DNA from: Cliona cf. orientalis
Taxonomy: Eukaryota > Porifera > Demospongiae > Clionaida > Clionaidae
Length of the DNA: 64,000 nt
Reading direction: 5' to 3'
Assembly: GCA_963930775.1 (NCBI GenBank)
Contig: OZ005696.1
Span: 930,001-994,000 of the forward strand
Numbering within the stretch: the stretch's first letter is position 1; each line of letters begins with the position of its first letter. Positions 53,843 through 64,000 of this stretch are shown here, piece by piece. The position numbers were made by a program, and so were the translations under genes. The notes under the pieces were generated by a model. That model had not been told where the DNA came from and searched no databases. It saw only the letters and a program-made list of their open reading frames with translations.

Positions 53843-55317
53843 TTATGACATGGTTGAGTACCTCCCTCCAAAGAGAGAGCTAAACAGGTCATTCCTGGAG
53901 ATGTCCGACATTGATCCTTTCTCAATGGGCGTCATAAAACTAGATAGCTTGGGATGAACATCATACCTGAAAATAAAAAAAAAATATTATTTTAAAGCTT
54001 GACCCCAAAAGATTTGCAAGCGCTTCTGTGTAGCTCGATAGTGCATGAGATAATTAGAATTTTTTAAATTTGGCTATTTTTTTGTGGAAAAGAGCCACTT
54101 CACCAAAGAGTTGCCCACTATACAGTAATTATTGGCAGCTGCCACTGACCGTATCTTTCTCCCCTTGCTGGCTTTGGTGTCCACCTTTTTCTTGGCCTTG
54201 TTTCTCAGTTTCTGCAGCTCCAGCCACTGTCTCCCCATGGCTGTCGGATCAGACCCCTCTGTGTAGCTCATCTTCCGCTCTATCAGCTCTCGAAGCAGCT
54301 GCAATGGAAAGAGAAATAGCCAAGCATAAATATAATTTATCAAATTCAAATAGTAGATCACAATAAATATAGATACCTGGTGGTAGAAATCATCATCATC
54401 AAAGATCTCGGGGTCATAGTCTTGAAGGTGTGTGTCAGCTTGCCCATTTCTCTCTTCCTCTTTAGTGCTGGAGCTCTCACTGACTCCATTGCTGTTAGCT
54501 GCACTGTCTTCCTCACTCGTTCCTAGTATCCTGTACACCGAGCGTTTGAGTTGAGTTCTCTTGACCAGCCTTTCCTTGTCCTTCAACACCTGTATTATAT
54601 AGGAGGGAAGCAGAAAGGGAGATTCCTATAGAACAGCTATTATAGCTCAGCTTTCAAACTTACATGCTCAATTTGTGATAAGACTGAATGGTCCACTTGC
54701 ATGAAGGCCTATAGAAACAAAAACAATGATTGCTTCAAGAGGTTCAAAACGGAGAAGGTTCCTCACTTTGCTTGTGATTTTCCCACTGGCTAACTTGGTT
54801 CTTTTGCTCCACTTATCAACAGTGCTGTTGCGAAACGACTTCAAACACTCGTGTGTCCTGGCAATGTAGCCCTCGTAGTCTCTTTTTCCAGAAACAGTTA
54901 CCTTCAGAGAACAAAAACACTTCGTAGGAGTGGGGTGGGGAGGAATCGTGCTACTCAAAAAAAATTTACTTACCCAATCCGGTCGCTTTCTTTTCCTCTT
55001 GAGCCGTTTTCTTATGACGGTAGACTCTTCTTCCTCTTCCGATTGGTCACTGGTTACATTGTTGACATCTTGATCTGGCATCTCCTCTTCGGAATCACTA
55101 GGGATCTCCTCATCGCTAGCGCTACCCTCCACACCACCGTTGCCATGACTACCCTCTTTGGCTCCACCAACAATCGAGCAAGTTTCTTTATTCTTCGTCA
55201 AAATCATTCTCTGAAGCCAAAGTAAGTTGTCGAGCAAACCTCTCAGTCTGGCTTGTGCTACAAAAATGATATCAAAACAGGTAAATAAACTGTATAATAT
55301 TATAATAATTATAATTT

Positions 55318-55349
<32 letters not shown>

Positions 55350-56433
55350 GGTTCCTCCAAGATCTGCTACCAAGTGGGTCTTCAAGGTAGTGTAAGTGAA
55401 TACGTACATTATTAGGATTAGTAATTTTACTTTCTTTTAGAGTTTGTTCCAGCTGTTGCCCACCAGCCTGCTGAAACTGTGACATGGTGGTTGGATGTGG
55501 TAGTCTGTTACAAAGGCTCAGCAACTTCTGTAGGCGAATCCGCGCCTCCAAAGCTCCGTCAAATAGTGCTAAAATAAATAAAAGAAAAATTCTCCTTCCT
55601 AACTACAGAAGCGTGACAAGTACATGTACTTACACATTATTATACTTTAGGGAAAAAGGTAGGCGCTAGTTACCTAGTGTTTTTTCTGCTATAATGTGCA
55701 TGCGGTCACGCAATCACGTGCATGCTTATTTTGAGATGCTTACAAACTTGTTCTTTTGCGGCCTTTCCCTTCTCAAGATCTTCCTGTAGGCTTGCCAATG
55801 ACATCATAGTGATGTCATCTCCCTCTTGAGCCAGCGAAGTAGATTTCTCATCCCTGTCACTAAATTCTGACCCAGACTGGCCAGAGGACATATCCTCATC
55901 TGATTGGTCCAAAGTGTCGTCCTTCTTTGCAACAGCAGATGATCTCAATGAGTCATCAGCTGTAAGATTTTCCTCTCCTTCTGATTCTTCAAGAGATTCA
56001 CCTAGTTCTACCTCGCTGGAATTTTCACTTTCATCTGGTTCTGTGAATGACCTAGGAACTGAAACATTAAATTTTCTCAAAAACCAATACGGCTACACCA
56101 AAGCAGCTATCAAAAGAATTCACACCCTCTTTCAAACCACTCACCTTCATGCTCTGCTTCAAGCTCTTTCCTGCTGACGGTCTTTCCAGCGTACTTGGTG
56201 TCATCTTCGTCCAAATACTTGACCCTCCTTGGCCTTTGCCTGCCACCACCTCGCACAGCGCCGCCAATGCCCCCCTCGCTGCTTTCTTCTTCCCCGCCAA
56301 AGCTACACACCTTGGCGGCTGTTACATCTTCGAGGTCTTCTTGGTCCGGGTGGAATGTTATTGGCGTCGGATTGCTCAACTCTGCCAGCTGATCCGCTAG
56401 GCTTGGTTTCTTCTTCACTTTGCTAGTAGTCAT
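53843..56433 (-). CDS. AATF: Apoptosis-antagonizing transcription factor / Bfr2-like ribosome biogenesis factor
   Basis: AATF (Che-1, yeast Bfr2) acts in the nucleolus in small-subunit assembly and, in vertebrates, in stress transcription. Nine exons join in frame to 563 residues (human 560): 56433-56145, 56058-55744, 55568-55431, 55257-54974, 54901-54767, 54708-54664, 54589-54377, 54298-54150 and 53966-53843. Recognisable blocks are [11 protein letters not shown] at the start, a long acidic Ser/Glu stretch, then [10 protein letters not shown]...[69 protein letters not shown] and [20 protein letters not shown]. The order matches the human protein throughout. The start chosen is the ATG opening MTTSK; an in-frame ATG further up would add a few residues. 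Confidence 0.95.
55320..55349. repeat. Poly-C tract in an AATF intron
   Basis: About 29 consecutive C in the intron between AATF exons 3 and 4 (poly-G on the transcript). Confidence 0.9.
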
Positions 56434-56589
56434 TTTAGTCTGGCACGTGGTTTGGTAAAGATCGTCAAAGGCCACCCTCGCTGAGGGTGAAAGGTCAACT
56501 GTTCTAGGTAAACAAAGACGCTGGTGAGTCAGGGCTCATTTCAGCGGCTGTTTGGAGGCGAAAACCCAAAAGCTAGCGGTTAAATCAGA
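56434..56589. promoter_or_regulatory. Bidirectional promoter between AATF and the SH3 gene
   Basis: The start codons are 156 bp apart on opposite strands, the tightest pair in the window. No TATA box is seen. Confidence 0.6.
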
Positions 56590-57305
56590 ATGGGAGGTAA
56601 GGATTGGCAGATAGGGGAACGGTATAAACGTGAAATTTGACCTATTTTTATCAATTACTAGACGAGGAAGGCGGCAGCAATCTGTACAGCAAGTTCGGTG
56701 CTAAGCTGAGCTCCGGAGCCATGTCGATGGGGAAGAAGGCGGCCCAGTCCGAATCGGGGAGAAAAGCCGGCAGAGCGGCCATGAAGGGAGCCTGTGACAG
56801 TGCTCGTGACGACATGATGAACAAGTACTTTCCGGGAGAAGAGCCAACCTCCCCTTCTGCCAAAACCCCCACAAAATCCGAGGCACCGGCGGCAGGCAGC
56901 CCTAGCAAGCCGAAACAGGACAACTCTCATTACTCAGCACCCTCGACAACCAGTGTTGCTGGGGGGCAAGAGTGGAGTGGTGCTCGACCACCCAAACCAT
57001 CCCTTCTCGGTAGATTCAAGATCTCAAAAGGATCGTCATCGGCAAAACCACGCCCACGTCCCATTCGTGACCCGAAAAAGAAGATCTACAAGCATCGCTT
57101 GGCACAGTCGGCCGACTGGGATCGCCTGCCAATGGCTCAGGCGCAGTACAACTTTAAAGGAGAGATGAGATGCGATTTGGAGTTCCGTAAGGGACAGGTT
57201 ATCTACGTGATGACACGGACTGACACCCAGCAGGACTGGTGGGAGGGGAGGATTGAGGACAGGGTAGGGATCTTCCCTGCTAATTATGTCAAGATGATGT
57301 CATAA
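56590..57305 (+). CDS. Small SH3-domain protein
   Basis: Two exons: 56590-56596 (ATGGGAG, two codons and one base) and 56662-57305, giving 216 residues. The N-terminal part (about 10-50) is a small Ala/Gly/Lys helix-prone region (KFGAKLSSGAMSMGKKA). The middle is Ser/Pro/Lys-rich and likely disordered. The last 55 residues form an SH3 domain: QAQYNFKGEMRCDLEFRKGQ, then DWWEGRI and GIFPANYV, with the aromatic ligand-binding residues in place. SH3 domains bind proline-rich peptides, so an adaptor role in actin or trafficking is likely. The domain order recalls small fungal and animal SH3 adaptors, but I do not recognise an ortholog. AATAAA lies at 57354-57359. Confidence 0.8.
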
Positions 57306-57353
57306 TAATGTTCGGTTATATTAATTTTCGGCTGTTGCATTTTTATATCATCA

Positions 57354-57359
57354 AATAAA
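57354..57359 (+). terminator. SH3 gene polyadenylation signal
   Basis: AATAAA about 50 bp after the stop codon. Confidence 0.6.
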
Positions 57360-57557
57360 TAGGTGTTGTGTTATAACTATACATGTATATACAGCAATAT
57401 TATTTTTATTCTAAAGACAATGAATAGGTTAAAATATGCATGAGCAAAACTACTGCACACAAACAAAATAACATACTATCTTCTATCAAGAATAATGGAG
57501 TCACTTATAGTACATAATTATTATAATATATCATGGTGCTGTTCTTTTTTTTCAACT

Positions 57558-60500
57558 TCAAAGCTCCTCAACAGTTACGGTTTCCAACTTTTGGTGCTTG
57601 AAGGAATTGATGGAGTTGGAACCAGTACCAGGTCGGCTAGAGGGGCGGATTCCTGTTCCAAGTTGGCTTGAGGGGCGGATTCCAGTTCCAGGTCGGCTAG
57701 AGGAGAGACTTCCGGATTGGCTTGAAGGACGAAGTCCAGTTCTGGGTCGGCTGGTGGAGGCAGATTCGATTTCAGGATCAGGGACCATGTTAGGAAGAGA
57801 AAAACCAGCCTCAAGATCAACAGCTGTAAAAAGAAAAAAGAATAGTATTACTGTATGATGTCAGATTCTATATTATGATTATTATGGTAGGTACTCAATT
57901 GTAGTTATTGGAATACATCATCATCTTCTGAACTTACCATTGTTGTTGTTTGAATTATCAGAGGCCTTGTTCCACATCTCATCAATACTTCCTTCCATGT
58001 CAGAAATCCGATCGATTTTGTCCCCTTTGTGGAACATTGGATTGGGAATGACTGTCCCAGGCACGGATATCTCTGTCATCGAGGTGACAAGATCTATCTT
58101 TCTCTGGCTTGCTGGTGTAGATGCAGTGGAGTTGAATTCATCGAGCTCGTGGGACTCAAACGATTTCGTGTCAATGTCATCCTTTTTGTGCTGGGGCAAA
58201 AGGTAGAACTCGTCAATGCTGCTGCGATCGGACAGGCTATCGTCATAACCGCCCTTCTTATGCTGGACGTAGCGCTCCTCCACTCCTGCCATAGTGGCTG
58301 GCTTCACCTATGAAGTAGCATAGTAAATATCATTAAAATTAAGCTTCTAATACTAAACATAATTCATGCTCTCTTTAGAATGTAAATTCTCAAAAGCTTA
58401 CCTTGATGGTGAAAGATTTGGTATTTTTCCTTTTTCGGAAACAGCAGTAGGCAATGATAATCAGCAGCACTCCAGCGATGAGTATAGTGCCGGCAGGTAT
58501 GGTGGTGGCAAGAATCAGAACAAGATGGTCCTCGTCTTCTTCGGCTGGAGGCAGTACCACGATGAAGTTTGGGTCCTGGGTCACGTTGGAAGGTACGAAC
58601 ACAACATTGTTGAAGGTGAAGGTAAGGGTACTTTCTCCGGTGTCGGCTATGAGTCGTGAGGCGAGGGAGATCAGAGTCTGAGGGGTTTGGGCGACGACGT
58701 CAATTATGATGATGATGCTTCCCTCCCTGAGTGTGATGGAACTGATACGAGTTCCTGGGAAGGCTTCTTCAAAGACCCCAATGAAAAACTGTTCAAATTC
58801 TGTCTCGTTTCCACCGATAGTGCTGGTGTAATTGACGTCGTATATGATTGTGAATCTTGTGATTGGGAGTTTGGTGATTGTGAACTGCTCAGATGTGACC
58901 ACAGCTGGAATGTGTTCCAATGGAGCACTGGGCATCGTGTAGGCTTCAAATCTCATTCTATATGTTCCGGCAGTTCCTACGGAGATATTTGTGAATACAG
59001 CCTCTCCATTGGTCAGCTCAACTTGCCACTGATAGGACGTATCTGCAACGTAAGCTATGATGAACCAAGTCAGATTTCTCCAGTCGTGCTCCTGGATTAT
59101 CTGTTGTGTGTCTCCATCTCTGAGCTGTACGGCAGGCTGAGGGTACAGTGGGAAGGAGGTGTTGCCATCCTGTGGCTGCTGGGTGATCTGGAGCTGCAGT
59201 CTTCGAGGCATTACCATGATAGTGATAGACGTGCTGAAGTCGACATTTAGAGGGAAAGTGACTTGAACGGTGAGCTGGTATTCTCCGGGATGGCTGAAAG
59301 TGAGGGAAGCAAATTGAGCCACACCTTGAGAAAAGTTTGCTATTTCGTTGCTGAGAAATCCTCCTGAGGGTCCTGTGCTAATAGATATTGTCACCTGCCA
59401 TGGTCTCTCCAATCCCAGATTCATCACTTGTTGATCTTGGGCATCGTACATTGCAAATCGAGGTCCTATATGGCTAGGTATCACTACACCTTCGAGCACT
59501 GTGTATGGGCTGACAATCTCCTGAAGAGTGACCAACCTGGTTGGAACTGAGAGCACAACTGGTACATTTGCAGCTGTTTCGTTATTTTCTCTCTCCTCCA
59601 CCAACTCATTGTATGTCATCGGTGTATCAGTTCTGTTCTGCAGCTCAAAGAAATTGAGGAAGGTGCCATTATCATCAGCAATCGGCTGTGGACCTCCTGT
59701 TTCAGGTGTAGCCCTTACTCCTCCCGTAGGGTCCACTGGAGGTGGTTCAGGCTCTTCTATGGTGGCAGAGACGACGGTGGCGGTGCTGTTGAGGGACTGT
59801 GTGATCTCTCCAGTCTGCACAATCTCTGCTGTCCTCTCTGCAGCTTCCTGGAGGTCTTCGAACGAAAGAATCACATTCTCTGGAGCAGCTGTTGTAGTTG
59901 TTTCGTTATCAGAATCAGTCATATTGCCCATTCCTTCTCCTCCTGTTGCTGGTGCAGTTTCTTCACCTGGCTGATTGCCAATTTCAAAGTTGATTGTTTG
60001 CATTTCCGTAGTCTGGCGCTTACGTCGCTTTTGTGTCTCACGCACCACAGTCACGATCCTGATTTTGTTGTTGGGGATACCCAGGAGCAGAGCAATGTTT
60101 CGCACAAGGTTATCTTCATCAAAGAACTCATCAACGGTCACTGAGAGTGTGAGAGAGAGCATAATGACGGGGCGTGTCCTTATTTTGAAAGATTTCACTG
60201 TTTGATTGCCCCTTATGACAATGTACAGCTGCTGTGTGTCCCTGTCGTAGAAATTAGCACCAGTTTCACTCATCAACGTAGGTATATACTGGTCCCTTGG
60301 AAGAGCAGGATCTCTGTCAAGGTATTGAAGATTGCCATCACTGTCTATCATGGTGTTTGTGGGACGAATGAAGATATCCTCTCCGGTTTCATCGTTGACG
60401 GCAAACACATCAAGTCCTTGGGGATTGGTGTAAATGATTCCTACTCGAATGCCTTGGTTGCTGTCAGCGTTCACGAGGTGGAGAGCAAACTGCTGTGGAT

Positions 60501-63500
60501 TAGTGCTTGTCAGAGCAATGGTGTAGTCGAAGCCAGCAGCCACGATGGTGTAGAAGGTTGATACTCTCTCCTGACAGGTGTAGCCACCACACCATCCATT
60601 GTCCATGGGACCGTTGACTAGATTGATGAATCCATTGGCTCCGAGTCCGATTGGTGAGAGCCTTCTCACTTCTGTATCGCCGTCCAAGCTCTCCAACACA
60701 AGCATGAGGTGGTCTAGGTTGGAGCACAGGTACATATTCCATGGCGACATGAATTCACAGTCCGAGCCACTTCCAAACTGGCGTCCTCTGACAATTCCCT
60801 GATTAGGATAGATGCTATCTATTGGAATGCGAGATCCATTATTGGGATACGTTAGCATTGTTCTGGGAATACGGAAGTCACCGAGTCCTCGCCTTTCGTC
60901 TCCATTCCATTCAAACTCGGCCTCGGTGATGATTGTACGCTGAGCACCTGGCATTTGAGTAAAACTTCCATCCAAATCCTTCATGACAATTTGCTTGTGC
61001 CCATCACAGTCCATGTCTACACAATCTGATGGGTTCACACGATTCAAGTTAGGCCTTTGTACAAACACTCTCGAATAAGAATTGGTTTCACCCTCGTAGG
61101 AAATGGCACTGAAGTGTACAGGGTGGTTAGCATCTTCAGACAGAGGATTGGTGGTGATGACTGTGTCATTTTGCACTCTACCACAATTACGAGACTGGAA
61201 GTTAGCAAAAGTGACATCACTGATTCGAGTGATTCCAGTGATTGCAGGGTAAGTGATAATACTGAACCAAGGTTGAGGTGGGAAGTGACCCGGTCCGGAA
61301 ACAAAGCTTGGAACGACAATTCCAATATGGCCACCAGTTGGACTCTGGATGCCTCTATTGGAAAGCTCGTGAGAAGCAACTGGTGGTACCTTATTGTCGT
61401 CAGTACAGTCAAAGTCCGTACTTGCGGATACAATTAGTGTGTCATCGATATCTACTGACTTGGTGCCCCTTACGTGAGAGAGTGCAGGTGGGCCCATTAC
61501 ACTGACGTAGACTGCTGCCTTGTTGTTGATGAAGTCAGACTTTGTGATATGAATTCCAGCCCGACCATAGCTGAAGAAACCGTAGTGGTAGCAGCTGAAG
61601 AGAGTGTAGGCTTGGAATCTTGAGCACTGGGCATAGCCATCGCCATAACCCAAGTGGATGCAGTGCAGAGATGAGTGGGCAATGTTATCCCTCATCTTAA
61701 CTGGGCTGTCGTCATTACACTCCTCGCCGTGTGTGTGGATACCGGCTCTTGCGCCACCTGCTGCTGCATTGTTTGTGAAAGTAAATCCTGTAGCCCCGCT
61801 CAGTTCAAAGTTAGCCGTCCAGAGTTCATTAAAAGGCTCATTCCTCTCCCTGTAGGTGCCTATGAACTGAGCTAAGGAGGCCAGGTTGTGATTAAGCACG
61901 TGATTTGCTCCTGTAATGATAACAGAGTCTCCAACTGTTCCGTGAATAACAGTGTCATTGATTGCAAGATTGGTGGCAAGGAACACTCCAATAGCAGTGT
62001 TGTAGCCATCATGGAAACTGCAAGACCTAACAAATGAGGCATACTCTCCACTCTGTCTTCCGATGTTCAGGAATGCAAGGGCAAATCTGGGGTCAAAGGA
62101 CTCTGTGTGGCCAAGCTGACCGCAACCGATAAACTGCACCCCCTGCAGCTGTGCTGAACCACGATAGTTGGCATTGCTACTGACAAGAACACGGCAACCA
62201 AATGCTTCTCGATCGGCATAATCTGGTGCTCCATTCTTAATAGTGATCCTTTTGGTCAGAAGACCAACTTCGGCTCGATAGTGGAAAGTTCTTGACGATC
62301 CAATGCTTTCACTAACACCGGCATGTCTATACTGGAGTGGGCTGGTCAAGGTGATGGTACTACCACTCACAGATTGAATTTCATGAACTTCTGATTCAAA
62401 CGGATCATATGAGGTGGAGGTGATTACGATAGAATCACCCGGTTGCCAATCGTCGACTGAATTTTCTACTTGAATTGTTGAGCTTCCTGCTTCTCCTGTT
62501 TGTGAGAGGAAAGTCCATGAGACTTCTGGAACTCTGGCAATGAGAACCAGTTGGCCAAACACTCCAATTGCTTTGGCTCCAACTGGGGGACTGGCACCGT
62601 CTCGGAAATCAAATTCTGCAGTGGAGGTGTTACCATTAAGAGTGATTGCCAGTTTGTTTGAGAAAGGGTTATCCTCTGATCCTGCAATGAATGATCCTCC
62701 ATCTATGATGATTAGGTCAGCTTGTATATCGTGATCCATCGAATCTTCAATCTCAAGATCTCCTTGAATGTGGATCATACCAAGACGGGGAATTGGAGTA
62801 TCAACGAGGATGCACCGAGAACTGTTGATGAATAAATTGTCCCCCTCTGCTGGGAATACACCGTTTGGCCAGGTGCTTGCTTCAGACCAACGCTGCACAT
62901 TTTCACATCTAGGTCCCGGAGGTGGAAGAGTGGGGGGAGGAGGTGGCACGCAGCCATCATAGAAACATCGGAACGTTGCGTAAGTTATCTGTTGCTCAAT
63001 ATTGTTTGGATCTCCTTTCAGGATATAGGAGAGAGTGTTGTTGTCTCCTAGAAACGTGTCGCCCGACTGAAGAGAACCTGGGGTAAGAAAATCGGACTCA
63101 TTCACAATATTGGCCATGCTGTTGACGAGTGTTGAGTCAAGCGCTCTTGGGTACCGCTGACTGAAGATGACATAGTTGTCAGCATCAAAACCAGAAGTGA
63201 TAAGTGAGTAGCTAATGTTGGTAAACTGACGGCCTTCAATGAAATCAAGCTGATAGGTGTCGTTGAATTGCAGTTGTGCCATGAAGCCAGAGCCACCCCT
63301 TAGTCGTTTATCACGATAAATGAGTGTGTCATTTCCATTGTCATTGATAACGGAAATATCGGTAAATTCCAAGCTGCTTGGTCGGGCATCAAAGAGGGCA
63401 ATTCGACCAAATTGAACATTTCCATTACAGATAGACCCTCCACTTGGTTGTCCGTTCATGAATGAGCCTGGATGAACCTGACAAGAGGAAGGATCGAGAA

Positions 63501-64000
63501 GACCATTGGTTGGGATGAGAAGCATAGGTGAGCCAGGTACTCCATTGTTAGTAAGAGTACCATCCATATCTCTGTGAATGTGTTCATGCTTCCAGTTCCA
63601 CCGTGTAAGCTGATTATTGCCAGCATTGATGAACTTAATTTGCTCATATCTGCTCTCAAATCCACCTTGTAGTTCCCTGCAGTGAGAGCAAGCTTGAATG
63701 GGATAGCAGCCAGGTCTATCAAAGTTTGCAAATGTTACTCCAGATATGGTGAGGAAGTAGCTGTGTGGTGTCTTGACACCTGCTTCTGTGCAGCTGAAAG
63801 TGGCATCTCCTTGGGTTATGTCACTCCGACCGACTATTAGTGTGTTTGTAATGAGGGGTCCTTGTTCACCCCACTCAGTGTTCGATAAATCAGTGTACTC
63901 CACACCTGCCAGTCGGTTATCCATCATGATGCTGTCTCGAAGCTGAAGTGATCCGACATCGGAAAATTCCACTCCTCTGTCATTTCTCCAAGACAGGAAC
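57558..64000 (-). CDS. PKHD1L1: Fibrocystin-L (PKHD1L1)-like receptor, C-terminal part
   Basis: Partial: the frame is open to the right edge. Visible exons are 64000-58402 (one 5.6-kb exon), 58307-57938 and 57823-57558, all in frame, about 2080 residues. A G8 domain starts near 62905 (NVQRWSEASTWPNGVFPAEGD). It is followed by a long parallel beta-helix region, with HIHLGYGDGYAQC-type turns and repeated KDLDGSFTQMPG / HRDMDGTLTNNGVPG motifs, as in fibrocystin-L and TMEM2/CEMIP relatives. A KRRKRQ site near 60015-60030 suits furin-type cleavage. One membrane segment lies at about 58445-58530. The cytosolic tail is Ser/Asp-rich and ends in tandem RPGTGIRPSS-like repeats. It is probably a large cell-surface or ciliary protein. 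The exact PKHD1 or PKHD1L1 orthology is open. Confidence 0.85.
57600..57745 (-). repeat. Coding tandem repeat in the fibrocystin-L-like tail
   Basis: Units of about 36 bp encode SRPGTGIRPSS-like blocks (variants RPRTGLRPSS, QLGTGIRPSS, RPGTGSNS). They sit near the C-terminus and are a likely source of length variation between alleles. Confidence 0.7.

Noticed and set aside
60202-60561. Plus-strand frames across 57.6-63.9 kb
   Set aside because: Antisense shadows of the fibrocystin-L-like exon.

Overview
The window is nuclear DNA of an animal. Several protein-coding genes can be reassembled exon by exon, with every splice junction keeping the reading frame. They match familiar metazoan families: AP-3 delta adaptin, a bubblegum-type acyl-CoA synthetase, a DPP4-like serine peptidase, nucleoporin NUP210, AATF, a TSSC4-like protein and a fibrocystin-L-like receptor. 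Short introns, tight head-to-head gene pairs, a death-domain protein joined to an orphan helical region, and many small inverted-repeat elements suggest an early-branching animal, most likely a demosponge. The phylum is inference.

Layout. 0-0.7 kb: last exon of an unrecognised gene (+). 1.7-4.6 kb: death-domain gene (-). 4.9-5.2 kb: transposon-type PHD fragment (-). 5.2-7.4 kb: no clear gene. 7.4-10.3 kb: four-exon astacin-like metalloprotease (-). 10.4-13.1 kb: repeats and small inverted-repeat elements. 13.2-22.1 kb: AP3D1, 25 exons (-). 22.4-28.6 kb: ACSBG-type ligase, 14 exons (+). 30.3-36.1 kb: DPP4-like peptidase, 24 exons (+). 36.6-37.6 kb: a 1-kb foldback element. 38.2-38.7 kb: an intronless secreted protein with an L,D-transpeptidase-like (DUF2778/Tlde1-like) active site (-). 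39.9-41.0 kb: TSSC4-like (-). 41.3-53.6 kb: NUP210 (+), with a truncated Penelope-like retroelement and a hairpin repeat array in one large intron. 53.8-56.4 kb: AATF (-). 56.6-57.3 kb: small SH3 protein (+). 57.6-64.0 kb: C-terminal part of a fibrocystin-L-like protein (-), running off the window.

Three pairs are divergent with 156-300 bp between start codons: AP3D1/ACSBG, TSSC4/NUP210 and AATF/SH3. NUP210/AATF and SH3/fibrocystin-like are convergent with very little space between them. The genes do not form one pathway. The conserved ones are housekeeping or cell-surface genes. The lineage-specific ones (death-domain adaptor, metalloprotease, L,D-transpeptidase-like protein) look like candidates for host-microbe interaction.

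The most novel item is the L,D-transpeptidase-like gene at 38.2-38.7 kb: a bacterial cell-wall-enzyme motif in a eukaryotic-style secreted, cysteine-rich protein with its own TATA box.
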